From JABDQZ01 sp963801985 (GTDB taxonomy: Bacteria; Pseudomonadota; Gammaproteobacteria; Chromatiales; Chromatiaceae), in assembly GCA_963801985.1 (NCBI GenBank), contig CAWDGV010000009.1, positions 62,001 through 126,000 on the forward strand: 64,000 bases of DNA. The letters are read 5' to 3'. Under the pieces are notes generated by a model. That model was not told the DNA's origin. It did not search any database and worked only from the letters and a program-made list of their open reading frames with translations. Below, one piece after another: positions 1 through 9,206 of this stretch (its first letter is position 1; each line of letters begins with the position of its first letter). A program made the translations under genes and the position numbers.

Positions 1-325
1 CGGCCTCACGCATGACTTCCGGCTTACTGGTATCAACTGAAACGGGAATATCAAGACTTTTGCTCAGCCTTTCGATAATCGGGATAACGCGATCAAGTTC
101 TTCCTGCAAAGATACAGCCTGTGAACCAGGACGGGTGGACTCTCCACCCACATCAATAATAGCAGCTCCCTGTTGATGCATTTCGAGTGCATGCTGCTCT
201 GCCTGCTGCAGACCGAAAAACTCTCCGCCATCTGAAAAAGAATCTGGCGTGACATTAAGAATACCCATCACGACAGGTCGTGACAGGTCAACGGTAAAGC
301 GCCCACAAACCAGCGAATTCTGCAT
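1..325 (-). CDS. folP: Dihydropteroate synthase, N-terminal part (cut by window edge)
   Basis: Folate biosynthesis: condenses p-aminobenzoate with the pterin diphosphate to dihydropteroate in the cytoplasm. Reading leftward from ATG 325, the frame stays open to the window edge (about 108 residues). It carries the family's first signature, MGILNVTPDSFSDGG near residues 20-34, followed by GGESTRPG and VSVDTSK. The ATG at 325 gives a normal-length N-terminus; an in-frame TTG lies slightly upstream, in the AT-rich tail of the preceding terminator. It sits downstream of ftsH in the same direction, as in E. coli (ftsH-folP), but a terminator hairpin separates the two. Identity is secure; only the start and the missing 3' part are open. 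Confidence 0.93.
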   Translation of the reverse strand, partial: MQNSLVCGRFTVDLSRPVVMGILNVTPDSFSDGGEFFGLQQAEQHALEMHQQGAAIIDVGGESTRPGSQAVSLQEELDRVIPIIERLSKSLDIPVSVDTSKPEVMREA

Positions 326-346
326 AAATCCAACAATACCAGGCAA

Positions 347-372
347 ATAAAAACGGGCGGTTAAACCGCCCG
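347..372 (-). terminator. Rho-independent terminator after ftsH
   Basis: CGGGCGG (354-360) pairs with CCGCCCG (366-372) around a 5-nt loop. On the minus strand the stem is followed by a T-rich run (complement of 347-353). It lies between the ftsH stop and the folP start, so folP expression probably needs readthrough or its own promoter. Confidence 0.8.
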
Positions 373-398
373 ATCTGTAAAATGAAGACTAATTTGAA

Positions 399-2324
399 TC
401 AGTGCTGTCCGGCAGGACCCCCAATCTCTCCCTCGGGTTTATCATCCGGTGTTGAATCTGACACTTCGACACCACTACCGGAACCTGAGTCTGAATCATC
501 GTTCCAGTCTTTTGGATCACCAGGCTCTTTATTATTCATGATGTTATTGATCTGATCACTATCAATGGTTTCATACTTGATAAGGGCCTTTGCCATGGTA
601 TGCAGCTTATCCATGTTTTCAGTCAGCAATTTATTCGCCCTGTCATAGTTGCGGTCAATCACAGAACGGATTTCCTCGTCAATGGCATGTGCCGTGTCAT
701 CTGAAACATTTTTGTGCTTAGTGACAGAACGCCCGAGGAAAACCTCGCCTTCTTCCTCAGCATAAGTCAGTGGACCGAGACGATCTGACAAACCCCATCG
801 GGTCACCATGTTTCTGGCAATACTGGTAGCACGCTCAATATCATTGGAAGCACCGGTAGTAACATACTCAGAACCAAAAATCAGTTCCTCCGCAATACGG
901 CCACCAAACAGGCTCGAAACCTGGCTTTCCAATTGTTCCTTGCTGTTACTGTAGCGATCCTCTTCCGGCAGGAACATCGTGACACCCAGGGCTCTGCCTC
1001 GTGGAATAATACTGACCTTGTAAACCGGATCATGTGAAGGTACCAGGCGGCCAACAATGGCATGTCCCGCTTCATGATATGCGGTCAGCTTTTTCTCCTT
1101 GTCACTCATGACCATGGATTTGCGCTCCGCACCCATCATGATCTTGTCCTTGGCCCTTTCCATATCTTCCATGTCAACAAAACGCTTGTTACTTCGTGCG
1201 GCAAACAAAGCAGCCTCGTTGACCAGGTTAGCCAGGTCAGCACCGGAAAAACCAGGTGTACCACGTGCTATCAGAGAAGGTTTCACATCATCACCGATTG
1301 ATACCTTGCGCATATGTACTTTGAGAATCTGCTCACGACCACGAATATCCGGAAGACCTACTGTGACCTGGCGGTCAAAACGACCTGGCCTTAACAGGGC
1401 CGGGTCCAGCACATCCGGACGGTTGGTTGCAGCAATAACGATGACGCCTTCATTGCCTTCAAAACCGTCCATCTCAACCAGCAACTGGTTTAATGTCTGT
1501 TCACGTTCGTCATGGCCTCCACCAAGACCGGCACCACGATGACGACCCACCGCGTCAATCTCGTCGATGAATATGATGCAGGGCGCATGTTTCTTGGCCT
1601 GCTCGAACATGTCACGAACACGTGAAGCACCGACACCCACAAACATCTCGACGAAGTCAGAACCTGAAATCGTAAAGAAAGGGACTTTGGCCTCACCGGC
1701 AATTGCTCTGGCCAGCAGGGTTTTACCGGTACCAGGAGGTCCAACCATCAGGGCACCGCGTGGAATCTTGCCACCCAGTTTCTGGAACTTGGAAGGATCA
1801 CGCAGAAAATCAACCATCTCACGTACTTCTTCCTTGGCTTCCTCGGCACCGGCTACGTCGTTAAAGGTAACCTTGATCTGGTCTTCACTGAGCATTCTCG
1901 CCTTGCTTTTACCAAATGACATGGCACCACGACCACCGCCTCCGCCCTGCATCTGGCGCATGAAAAAGATCCACAGGCCTATCAGGATAAATAGTGGGAA
2001 CCAGTTAATAAGAATCTGCATCAGAACAGAAGGTTTTTCTGGCGGCGTCGCCTTGAATTCAACGTTGTTTTTTACGAGATCACTGATCAGGCCATCATCA
2101 CCCGGACTGAAAGTTGAGAAACGTGAACCGGAACTGAGATTGCCCTCAATCTCACGGCCACTGATGACAACACTGGAAACATTGCCTTCACGAACCAGCG
2201 TGAGAAACTCTGAATAAGGCACAGAATGCGCCGACGTTTTCTGACCTGAAAAATTATTAAATACCGACATCAGAACCACCGCGATGATGATCCAGAGTAT
2301 GATATTTTTTGCCATATCACTCAT
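399..2324 (-). CDS. ftsH: ATP-dependent zinc metalloprotease FtsH
   Basis: Membrane-anchored AAA+ protease that degrades misfolded membrane proteins and short-lived regulators. 641 aa, the usual length. Membrane segments lie near residues 7-22 and 103-122 with a short periplasmic domain between. A Gly-rich linker follows (about 127-133), then Walker A GPPGTGKT (195-202), the Walker B region FIDEID, the AAA second-region-of-homology arginines and the zinc-protease HEAGH motif in the C-terminal half. The C-terminal tail is acidic and Ser/Asp-rich. An ATG three codons in (giving MAKNII) resembles the E. coli start and may be the true one. It is downstream of rlmE in the same orientation, the conserved rlmE-ftsH arrangement. 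Confidence 0.98.
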   Translation of the reverse strand: MSDMAKNIILWIIIAVVLMSVFNNFSGQKTSAHSVPYSEFLTLVREGNVSSVVISGREIEGNLSSGSRFSTFSPGDDGLISDLVKNNVEFKATPPEKPSVLMQILINWFPLFILIGLWIFFMRQMQGGGGGRGAMSFGKSKARMLSEDQIKVTFNDVAGAEEAKEEVREMVDFLRDPSKFQKLGGKIPRGALMVGPPGTGKTLLARAIAGEAKVPFFTISGSDFVEMFVGVGASRVRDMFEQAKKHAPCIIFIDEIDAVGRHRGAGLGGGHDEREQTLNQLLVEMDGFEGNEGVIVIAATNRPDVLDPALLRPGRFDRQVTVGLPDIRGREQILKVHMRKVSIGDDVKPSLIARGTPGFSGADLANLVNEAALFAARSNKRFVDMEDMERAKDKIMMGAERKSMVMSDKEKKLTAYHEAGHAIVGRLVPSHDPVYKVSIIPRGRALGVTMFLPEEDRYSNSKEQLESQVSSLFGGRIAEELIFGSEYVTTGASNDIERATSIARNMVTRWGLSDRLGPLTYAEEEGEVFLGRSVTKHKNVSDDTAHAIDEEIRSVIDRNYDRANKLLTENMDKLHTMAKALIKYETIDSDQINNIMNNKEPGDPKDWNDDSDSGSGSGVEVSDSTPDDKPEGEIGGPAGQH

Positions 2325-2448
2325 GACACATTGCCTCTGTTTATAACTGTTTTGGCAACCCGGACAATTAATATCGCGGTTTACCTCGAAATTCGGTGCG
2401 CATCAGCTCGTAAAAAATGAGCGCTAGCCTAACGTATTTGTAAACTTA

Positions 2449-3069
2449 CTACAGTTTAAAGTTCCCTGCTACCAGATACATTTCGCGGCTTTTCGGCCGG
2501 GAAGCCTTGGGCTTTTTCATCGACACCCTGGAAAAATGCTGTCTGACCTCTTTCAGGAAGTCTTCAAACCCCTCACCCTGAAACACTTTTGTAACAAACC
2601 AGCCACCAGGCTTGAGGTGTTCCAATGCGAAATGCAATGCCAAATCACACAGGTACATTGCCCTGGGCTGATCAACCGCGGACATTCCACTCATATTGGG
2701 GGCCATATCCGATAAAACAAGGTCAATCTTCTCGCCATGAAGTAAATTCTGTAATTTCTGCAGTACTTCATCCTCACGAAAGTCGCCCTGGATAAATTCC
2801 ACATCAACCAGCGGGTCAATTTCCAGCAAATCAAGGCCGATGACTTTCCCGTTTTCACCAACAATCCTGCTGGCAACCTGCAGCCATCCCCCCGGTGCCG
2901 CGCCAAGATCAACGATCGTCTGTCCGGGCTTGATAAACTGGGCCTTATCATTAAGTTCAATCAACTTGTAAACCGCACGGGAACGGTAACCGTCCTTGAT
3001 TGAACGTTTTACGTAATCATCATTCACATGGCGATCAAGCCATTGCTTACTTGTTTTTGATCTGGCCAT
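2449..3069 (-). CDS. rlmE: 23S rRNA 2'-O-ribose U2552 methyltransferase RlmE
   Basis: SAM-dependent methyltransferase (FtsJ/RrmJ) modifying U2552 in the 23S rRNA A-loop during late 50S assembly. 206 aa, close to the E. coli 209. The SAM-binding motif VDLGAAPGGW spans residues 53-62. The catalytic tetrad known for RlmE is present with a uniform shift of three from E. coli numbering: K35, D121 (in DMAPNMSG), K161 (in VTKVFQGEG) and E196. It is followed by ftsH in the same direction and is divergent from yhbY; all three are ribosome or protein-quality genes often found together. Confidence 0.97.
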   Translation of the reverse strand: MARSKTSKQWLDRHVNDDYVKRSIKDGYRSRAVYKLIELNDKAQFIKPGQTIVDLGAAPGGWLQVASRIVGENGKVIGLDLLEIDPLVDVEFIQGDFREDEVLQKLQNLLHGEKIDLVLSDMAPNMSGMSAVDQPRAMYLCDLALHFALEHLKPGGWFVTKVFQGEGFEDFLKEVRQHFSRVSMKKPKASRPKSREMYLVAGNFKL

Positions 3070-3169
3070 CAGTTTTTGCTTGATTCCAAATTACTTAAGA
3101 TACCTGCTTACCAGTGTGACCCTGTTCAGTTAGAATCACGAAACTTATAAACCATAAAACTATAGCACT

Positions 3170-3466
3170 ATGTCCTTGTCAGCCAGCCAGATCAGAAACC
3201 TTCGCAGCCAGGCCCATCACCTCAAACCCGTCGTCATGATCGGCCAGCATGGCCTGAAAGACAGCATCCTTGAAGAAGTAGAAATCGCCCTGGATTTCCA
3301 CGAGTTAATCAAGATAAAAATCGTTGCCGACAAGGAGGAACGCATAGCAATTGCCAATCGCATCCTGGAGTCCAGCCAGGCTGAACTGGTTCAGCATATT
3401 GGCCAGATGGCGATTTTATTCAGACGCAACCCAGAGAAACCAAAAATCATCCTGCCTTCAAAATAA
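3170..3466 (+). CDS. yhbY: CRM-domain RNA-binding protein YhbY
   Basis: 98-aa single-domain protein of the CRS1/YhbY family, which associates with pre-50S ribosomal particles. The N-terminal half holds the helix LSASQIRNLRSQAHHLKP, and the loop VMIGQHGL corresponds to the conserved GxxG-type RNA-contact loop. The C-terminus FRRNPEKPKI is typical of the family. It is transcribed divergently from rlmE with about 100 bp between starts; greA follows convergently on the other strand. Confidence 0.95.
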   Translation: MSLSASQIRNLRSQAHHLKPVVMIGQHGLKDSILEEVEIALDFHELIKIKIVADKEERIAIANRILESSQAELVQHIGQMAILFRRNPEKPKIILPSK

Positions 3467-3493
3467 CCTGGCATCCCGGTTTACGAGTAGAGG

Positions 3494-3593
3494 TTTTTCT
3501 TCAAGACAAGGCATCAAATGAACGGAATGAGCATAGTTTGCGATTGGCAAATGAGCGAATGAGTACATTTGATAACACAGAATTGGAGAAAAA
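3494..3593. repeat. Nested imperfect palindrome between yhbY and greA
   Basis: The outer arms are TTTTTCT (3494-3500) with AGAAAAA (3587-3593) and ATCAAATG (3513-3520) with CATTTGAT (3566-3573). The innermost hairpin is TTTGC (3537-3541) with GCAAA (3547-3551). The whole intergenic space is therefore one folded element about 100 nt long, ending two bases before the greA stop codon. It has the look of a dispersed REP-type palindrome but could simply be the shared termination region of yhbY and greA. I saw no second copy in the window. Confidence 0.55.
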
Positions 3594-3595
3594 GA

Positions 3596-4072
3596 TCACT
3601 CGTAACGGACTTCGAGGATTTCCAGTTCCCGCTGCCCTCCCGGCGCATCAATAACTGCAACATCACCTTCTTCCTTACCAATCATTGCGCGTGCAATTGG
3701 CGAAGTCACTGAAATCAGGCCATGTTTTACATCCGCTTCGTCTACACCAACAATCTGGTAGGTCAATTCTTCATCACGATCTACATCGAGAACATCAACG
3801 GTTGCGCCAAAGACAACCTTGCCATTGGCATTGAGAGTTTTGACATCAATGATCTGGGCATTCGACAGTTTCGCTTCAATATCCTTGATACGCCCTTCGA
3901 TAAAACTCTGTTGTTCACGGGCAGCATGATATTCAGCATTTTCTTTTAAATCACCGTGCTCACGAGCTTCTGCAATTGCAGTAATAACACGTGGACGCGC
4001 AATGGTTTTCAATTCATTTAATTCTTCGCGCAGTCTTTCCGCGCCACGAACAGTCAGTGGAACCTTACTCAT
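3596..4072 (-). CDS. greA: Transcription elongation factor GreA
   Basis: Rescues backtracked RNA polymerase by stimulating cleavage of the extruded transcript. 158 aa, exactly the E. coli length. The N-terminal coiled coil carries the acidic tip (EHGDLKENAEYHAAREQQ, about residues 38-55) with the conserved Asp and Glu that act at the polymerase active site. The C-terminal FKBP-like domain follows (about 80-158). It lies directly downstream of carB in the same direction with a 23-bp gap, matching the gammaproteobacterial carAB-greA neighbourhood. Confidence 0.98.
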   Translation of the reverse strand: MSKVPLTVRGAERLREELNELKTIARPRVITAIAEAREHGDLKENAEYHAAREQQSFIEGRIKDIEAKLSNAQIIDVKTLNANGKVVFGATVDVLDVDRDEELTYQIVGVDEADVKHGLISVTSPIARAMIGKEEGDVAVIDAPGGQRELEILEVRYE

Positions 4073-4095
4073 GAACCATGCCTCTTAATTTTGTT

Positions 4096-7000
4096 TTAAA
4101 CTGCTTGGTGCAGATCAGCTAACGAATTGACACTAAAATCATCCATTTGTTTCAGTGCCAGGCAGGTAGCTTCAGCACCTGAGATTGTTGTGGTATAGGC
4201 AACCTTGTGTTGCAGGGCAGCACGTCGAATAGAAGCTGAATCTTTTAAGGCCTGTTTGCCTTCAGTCGTGTTGACAATAAAGCTGACTTCCCCATTCTTG
4301 ATCATATCCACCAGATGAGGTCTGCCTTCGTCAACCTTGTTAACGCGCTGGCATTCGATGCCCGCCGCCTGGATCGCCTTGGCCGTTCCGCCCGTAGCGT
4401 AGAGTTCAAAACCCAACTCCAGCAAATCCTTGGCAACCTCAATCGCCCTGGCTTTATCAGCATCGCGGATCGATAACAGGGCATTGCCCCCCGTTGGCAG
4501 GCTACTGCCACCACCTTCGACAGCCTTGGCAAAAGCTTCACCAAAGGTTTTACCCACTCCCATCACTTCACCGGTTGATTTCATTTCCGGTCCCAACACG
4601 GTATCAACACCCGGGAACTTCACAAACGGAAAGATCGCTTCTTTAACAAAATAGTTTTTCGGGATGGTTTCTTCCGTAATGCCCTGTTCAACCAGTGACT
4701 TTCCAGCCATGCAGCGCGCCGCCACCTTGGCCAGTGGCACGTTGGTTGCCTTGGAAACAAAAGGTACGGTACGTGATGCTCGTGGATTGACTTCCAGCAG
4801 GTAGATCTCATCATCCTTGATCGCGAACTGCGTATTCATCAAGCCGACAACACCCAGTTCAAGTGCCATCTGACGGATTTGCTCGCGCATACGATCCTGT
4901 ACATCTTTCGACAGCGTATAAGGCGGCAACGAACAGGCAGAGTCTCCGGAATGAACACCTGCCTGTTCAATATGTTCCATGATGCCGCCAATCAGGACAT
5001 CTTTACCATCACAGATGGCATCCACATCCACTTCAATCGCATCATCCAGGAAGCGATCGAGCAAAACCGGTGAGTCATTGGAAACACTGACCGCATCACG
5101 CATATAAATTCGCAGGTCATCTTCGTTAAAGACAATTTCCATCGCGCGACCACCCAGAACATAGGATGGCCGCACAACCAGTGGATAACCAATCTCTTCG
5201 GCCAGCTTAACGGCCTGTTCAGGATCAGTTGCCGTCCTGTTAGGTGGTTGCAGCAGGTTCAGTTTTTCAACCATATGCTGGAAACGCTCACGGTCTTCCG
5301 CCGCGTCAATGGAATCCGGACTGGTACCGATAATCGGTGCACCGGCCTTTTCCAGTTTACTGGCCAGGTTTAATGGAGTTTGACCACCATATTGCACAAT
5401 CACACCAACAGGATTCTCGATTTTGATGATCTCCAGCACATCTTCCAGTGTCAGTGGCTCAAAATACAGCCTGTCTGAAGTATCATAATCGGTGGAAACG
5501 GTTTCCGGGTTACAGTTGACCATAATGGTTTCATAACCATCATCACGCATCGCAAAAGCAGCATGCACACAACAGTAATCAAATTCAATGCCCTGGCCAA
5601 TACGGTTGGGACCACCACCCAGCACCATGATTTTTTTCCTGTCAGTAGGCAGTGACTCACACTCTTCCTCATAAGTCGAATACATGTAGGCAGTACTGGA
5701 AGCAAATTCTGCCGCACAGGAATCAACTCTTTTGTAAACCGGGCGCACATCCAGCGCATATCGCTTCTGCCGGATAGTCTCTTCCGGTTCACCCAGAAGA
5801 TCTCCCAGCCGACGGTCAGAGAAACCTTTTCTTTTCAGACCGAGCAAACGCTCACGGGTCAGCCCGGCCAGTCCATCAGCCTTGACCAATTCTTCTTCTT
5901 TGACCAGGTCTTCAATCTGTATCAGGAACCAGGGATCTATCTTGGTAATTTCGTGTATTTCCCCATGGGTCAACCCCATGCGGTAGGCATCTGCCAGGTA
6001 CCACAGGCGGTCCGCCCCGGGCTGGCGTAATTCATTGGTGATTTTTTCAGCAGCACCCTCGATATCCAGGTCAATATGGTTGCACAAACCATACTTGCCG
6101 GTTTCCAGGCCACGCAGGGCTTTCTGGAATGACTCCTGGAAAGTACGCCCGATAGCCATCACCTCCCCGACAGACTTCATTTGCGTGGTCAGGCGTGCAT
6201 CTGCCTTGGGGAATTTCTCAAAGGCAAAACGTGGAATCTTGGTGACAACATAATCGATACTGGGCTCGAAAGATGCCGGCGTAACTCCACCGGTAATTTC
6301 GTTACTTAATTCATCCAGCGTAAAGCCAACTGCCAGCTTGGCAGCCACCTTGGCAATCGGGAAACCCGTCGCTTTTGAAGCCAGTGCTGAAGAACGCGAC
6401 ACCCTGGGGTTCATTTCAATAATGATCATGCGACCATTTTCGGGGTTAGTCGCAAACTGTACATTCGAACCACCGGTTTCAACCCCGATTTCACGCAATA
6501 CCGCCAATGAGGCATTACGCATAATCTGGTATTCCTTGTCCGTTAATGTCTGGGCCGGGGCAATCGTGACAGAGTCACCGGTGTGCACGCCCATAGGATC
6601 CAGGTTTTCAATGGCACAGATAATGATGCAGTTATCGTTTTTGTCACGCACCACCTCCATTTCATATTCTTTCCAGCCTAGGATGGATTCTTCAATCAGC
6701 AGTTCCGAGGTAGGTGACAGATCAAGTCCGCGTTCACAGATTTCATCGAACTCTTCCCGGTTGTAGGCAATACCACCACCGGAGCCACCCATGGTAAACG
6801 ACGGCCTGATAATGGCTGGAAAACCAATTTGCGGTAAAACCTGGTGAGCCTCTTCCATGGAGTGCGCAACTGCTGAAGTTGGCATATCCAGGCCAATCTT
6901 GTGCATCGCCTGGCGAAACAGGTCACGATCCTCTGCCTTGTCGATCGCTTCACGCGATGCGCCGATCATTTCGACATTGTATTTTTCGAGGACACCTTCA

Positions 7001-7311
7001 CGCACCAGGTCCAGCGCACAGTTCAATGCGGTCTGGCCACCCATTGTCGGCAACAGGGCCTCCGGTTTTTCCCTGGCGATAATTTTTTCTACGGTTTTCC
7101 AGTTGATGGGTTCAATATAAATCGCATCAGCCATCTCCGGATCCGTCATGATGGTGGCCGGATTGGAATTAACCAGCACGACCCGGAAACCTTCTTCCCT
7201 AAGCGCCTTACAGGCCTGGGCACCCGAATAGTCAAATTCACAGGCCTGGCCAATAACAATTGGCCCGGCTCCAATGATAAGAATTGTTTTTAGATCATTA
7301 CGTTTTGGCAT
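4096..7311 (-). CDS. carB: Carbamoyl-phosphate synthase large subunit
   Basis: Makes carbamoyl phosphate for arginine and pyrimidine synthesis from bicarbonate, ATP and ammonia delivered by CarA. 1071 aa, full length. Two homologous ATP-grasp halves are visible, each starting with a nucleotide-site segment (ILIIGAGPIVIGQACEFDYSG at the N-terminus, with the second near residue 555 in the form MVLGGGPNRIGQGIEFDY). The C-terminal domain (from about 935) is the MGS-like allosteric domain that binds UMP or ornithine in the family. carA is 14 bp upstream and greA follows; the three probably share a transcript. Confidence 0.98.
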   Translation of the reverse strand: MPKRNDLKTILIIGAGPIVIGQACEFDYSGAQACKALREEGFRVVLVNSNPATIMTDPEMADAIYIEPINWKTVEKIIAREKPEALLPTMGGQTALNCALDLVREGVLEKYNVEMIGASREAIDKAEDRDLFRQAMHKIGLDMPTSAVAHSMEEAHQVLPQIGFPAIIRPSFTMGGSGGGIAYNREEFDEICERGLDLSPTSELLIEESILGWKEYEMEVVRDKNDNCIIICAIENLDPMGVHTGDSVTIAPAQTLTDKEYQIMRNASLAVLREIGVETGGSNVQFATNPENGRMIIIEMNPRVSRSSALASKATGFPIAKVAAKLAVGFTLDELSNEITGGVTPASFEPSIDYVVTKIPRFAFEKFPKADARLTTQMKSVGEVMAIGRTFQESFQKALRGLETGKYGLCNHIDLDIEGAAEKITNELRQPGADRLWYLADAYRMGLTHGEIHEITKIDPWFLIQIEDLVKEEELVKADGLAGLTRERLLGLKRKGFSDRRLGDLLGEPEETIRQKRYALDVRPVYKRVDSCAAEFASSTAYMYSTYEEECESLPTDRKKIMVLGGGPNRIGQGIEFDYCCVHAAFAMRDDGYETIMVNCNPETVSTDYDTSDRLYFEPLTLEDVLEIIKIENPVGVIVQYGGQTPLNLASKLEKAGAPIIGTSPDSIDAAEDRERFQHMVEKLNLLQPPNRTATDPEQAVKLAEEIGYPLVVRPSYVLGGRAMEIVFNEDDLRIYMRDAVSVSNDSPVLLDRFLDDAIEVDVDAICDGKDVLIGGIMEHIEQAGVHSGDSACSLPPYTLSKDVQDRMREQIRQMALELGVVGLMNTQFAIKDDEIYLLEVNPRASRTVPFVSKATNVPLAKVAARCMAGKSLVEQGITEETIPKNYFVKEAIFPFVKFPGVDTVLGPEMKSTGEVMGVGKTFGEAFAKAVEGGGSSLPTGGNALLSIRDADKARAIEVAKDLLELGFELYATGGTAKAIQAAGIECQRVNKVDEGRPHLVDMIKNGEVSFIVNTTEGKQALKDSASIRRAALQHKVAYTTTISGAEATCLALKQMDDFSVNSLADLHQAV

Positions 7312-7325
7312 TGACTGGAACTTCT

Positions 7326-8453
7326 TCAGTTAGGGTTTTCAATCAGTTCGATAAAGTGATCAAATACGGGGGCAACATCATGCGGGCCCGGGCTGGCCTC
7401 AGGGTGACCCTGAAACCCGAAAGCTGGTTTGTCAACCCGGTGCATACCCTGCAATGTATTATCAAACAATGACTTATGAGTTATTCTTAAAGTATCAGGC
7501 AAGCTACCTTCATCGACCGCGAAACCGTGATTCTGGCTACTGATCATGACATTACCTTTATCAAGATCCTGTACCGGGTGATTGGCACCATGGTGACCAA
7601 ATTTCATCTTGACAGTTTTAGCCCCACTGGCAAGACCGAGCAGCTGATGCCCCAGGCAGATTCCAAAAACCGGAATGCCAGTCTCGACAATCTTCGAAAT
7701 AGCCTTAATGGCGTAATCGCAAGGCTCAGGATCGCCCGGGCCATTAGATAGAAAAATACCATCGGGCTCCATCTTCAAAACATCTTCTGCGGGTGTCTGC
7801 GCTGGCACAACGGTCACCTTGCAACCACGATCGACCAGCATACGAAGAATATTACGTTTGACACCATAATCGTAGGCCACAACATGTCTGGGCAGATTAT
7901 CTGAAGACTCGGGTAACCCACCTTCCAGTGACCAGCTTCCCTGGCTCCATTCATAACTTTCTGCAGTCGTTACTTCTTTGGCCAGATCCATGCCTTTCAG
8001 TCCGGCAAACGACTGCGCCAGCTCAAGTGCCTTGGCCTCGTCAATTTCACCAGCCATCAGGCAACCGTTTTGCGCACCCTTTTCCCGTAATATACGGGTT
8101 AACTTGCGGGTATCGATATTGGCAATAGCAACAACTTTATTCTGATTCAGGTAATCCGGCAGGCTTTGCTGGTTTCGCCAGTTACTGGCGAGCATCGGAA
8201 GATCCCTGATCACCAGGCCGGCAGCATGAATATTCAGCGATTCCTCATCTTCTGAATTGGTACCGGTATTGCCGATATGCGGATAGGTAAGAGTAACGAT
8301 CTGTTTACAATAAGAAGGATCAGTCAGAATTTCCTGATACCCTGTCATGGAAGTATTGAAGACAACTTCACCGACAGAAGACCCGGTTGCCCCAATAGAC
8401 TCACCTCTAAAGACAGTACCATCCTGAAGCACTAGAATTGCTGGATTGCTCAC
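7326..8453 (-). CDS. carA: Carbamoyl-phosphate synthase small subunit (glutaminase)
   Basis: Class I glutamine amidotransferase subunit that hydrolyses glutamine and channels ammonia to CarB. 375 aa from a GTG at 8453, chosen because GGGGAG lies 5 bases before it and the protein then begins VSNPAILVLQDG like its homologues. A longer reading from 8477 adds eight unconserved residues. The N-terminal CarA domain is followed by the glutaminase domain with the nucleophile Cys in GICLGHQLLG and the His/Glu of GHPEASPGP near the C-terminus. It is followed by carB. No terminator is visible between trxC and carA. Confidence 0.96.
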   Translation of the reverse strand: MSNPAILVLQDGTVFRGESIGATGSSVGEVVFNTSMTGYQEILTDPSYCKQIVTLTYPHIGNTGTNSEDEESLNIHAAGLVIRDLPMLASNWRNQQSLPDYLNQNKVVAIANIDTRKLTRILREKGAQNGCLMAGEIDEAKALELAQSFAGLKGMDLAKEVTTAESYEWSQGSWSLEGGLPESSDNLPRHVVAYDYGVKRNILRMLVDRGCKVTVVPAQTPAEDVLKMEPDGIFLSNGPGDPEPCDYAIKAISKIVETGIPVFGICLGHQLLGLASGAKTVKMKFGHHGANHPVQDLDKGNVMISSQNHGFAVDEGSLPDTLRITHKSLFDNTLQGMHRVDKPAFGFQGHPEASPGPHDVAPVFDHFIELIENPN

Positions 8454-8632
8454 AAAATCTCCCCAAAAGGCGCGCAAAAAAACACCGACTGCAAAAATTA
8501 ATGCTGCCAGTGCATTTCAAAAATGAAGTCAAGCTCTCGCTTTCTGGAATCGAAATTCTACGGCATCAGCCGACTTGATGTCTATCCTTGATATCTATTG
8601 TGAGCAATTTTTTTACAAAAAAACGCCGGATT

Positions 8633-9070
8633 TTAAGAAAGCTGTTGTCGCGTCCAGTTGATAATACCTGCCGCGTTGGTTGCGCCGGCCATCCTGGCCA
8701 CCTCCCGGCCGCGGTTAAACAGCACCAGGCTGGGAATACTGCGAATGCTGAATCTTGCCGATAACTGCTGCGCCTGCTCTGTATTCACTTTGGCAAGACG
8801 GACATGTGGAGCCAGCTGCATGGCCGCCTCCTCGAAGGCTGGCGCCATCATTTTGCAGGGGCCACACCATTCAGCCCAAAAATCGACCAACACCGGAATA
8901 TCCGATTTTTCAACATGGCGGGTAAACGAGGCCTCGGAAAGATTTACCGGTTTACCGGTAATTAATAGCTGTTTGCATTTCCCACAACTACCACCATCAG
9001 CCAGGCGGCTCTGTGGAACACGATTAATGGTATTGCAATGGGGACAAACAATCTGCAAAGCTTCTGACAT
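8633..9070 (-). CDS. trxC: Thioredoxin 2 (TrxC), zinc-containing
   Basis: Cytoplasmic disulfide reductase with a zinc-binding N-terminus. The start at 9070 (MSEALQIV) is preferred over an ATG six codons upstream because GAGAA precedes it at normal distance; this gives 145 aa. Two CxxC zinc motifs (CPHC at 9-12, CGKC at 29-32) precede a standard thioredoxin fold with the active site WCGPC at 68-72 and the cis-proline segment RSIPSLVLF. It is divergent from the chaperedoxin gene at 9207, so two thioredoxin-fold genes sit back to back. Confidence 0.93.
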   Translation of the reverse strand: MSEALQIVCPHCNTINRVPQSRLADGGSCGKCKQLLITGKPVNLSEASFTRHVEKSDIPVLVDFWAEWCGPCKMMAPAFEEAAMQLAPHVRLAKVNTEQAQQLSARFSIRSIPSLVLFNRGREVARMAGATNAAGIINWTRQQLS

Positions 9071-9206
9071 GGGATAATTCTCATTCACTGGTCAACATCT
9101 TCCTGGCATATGGGTATCAATATCCAGTTTTCAACCTCATTCTGTATCATTTAGAATCCTCACCATACTAATCACAGTGTTCCACACCAACTGAAGGATA
9201 TTGATA

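Noticed and set aside
1567..2217. 216-codon plus-strand open frame inside ftsH
   Set aside because: It is antisense to the intact ftsH, shows no family motif and has no ribosome site; it reflects the codon pattern of ftsH.
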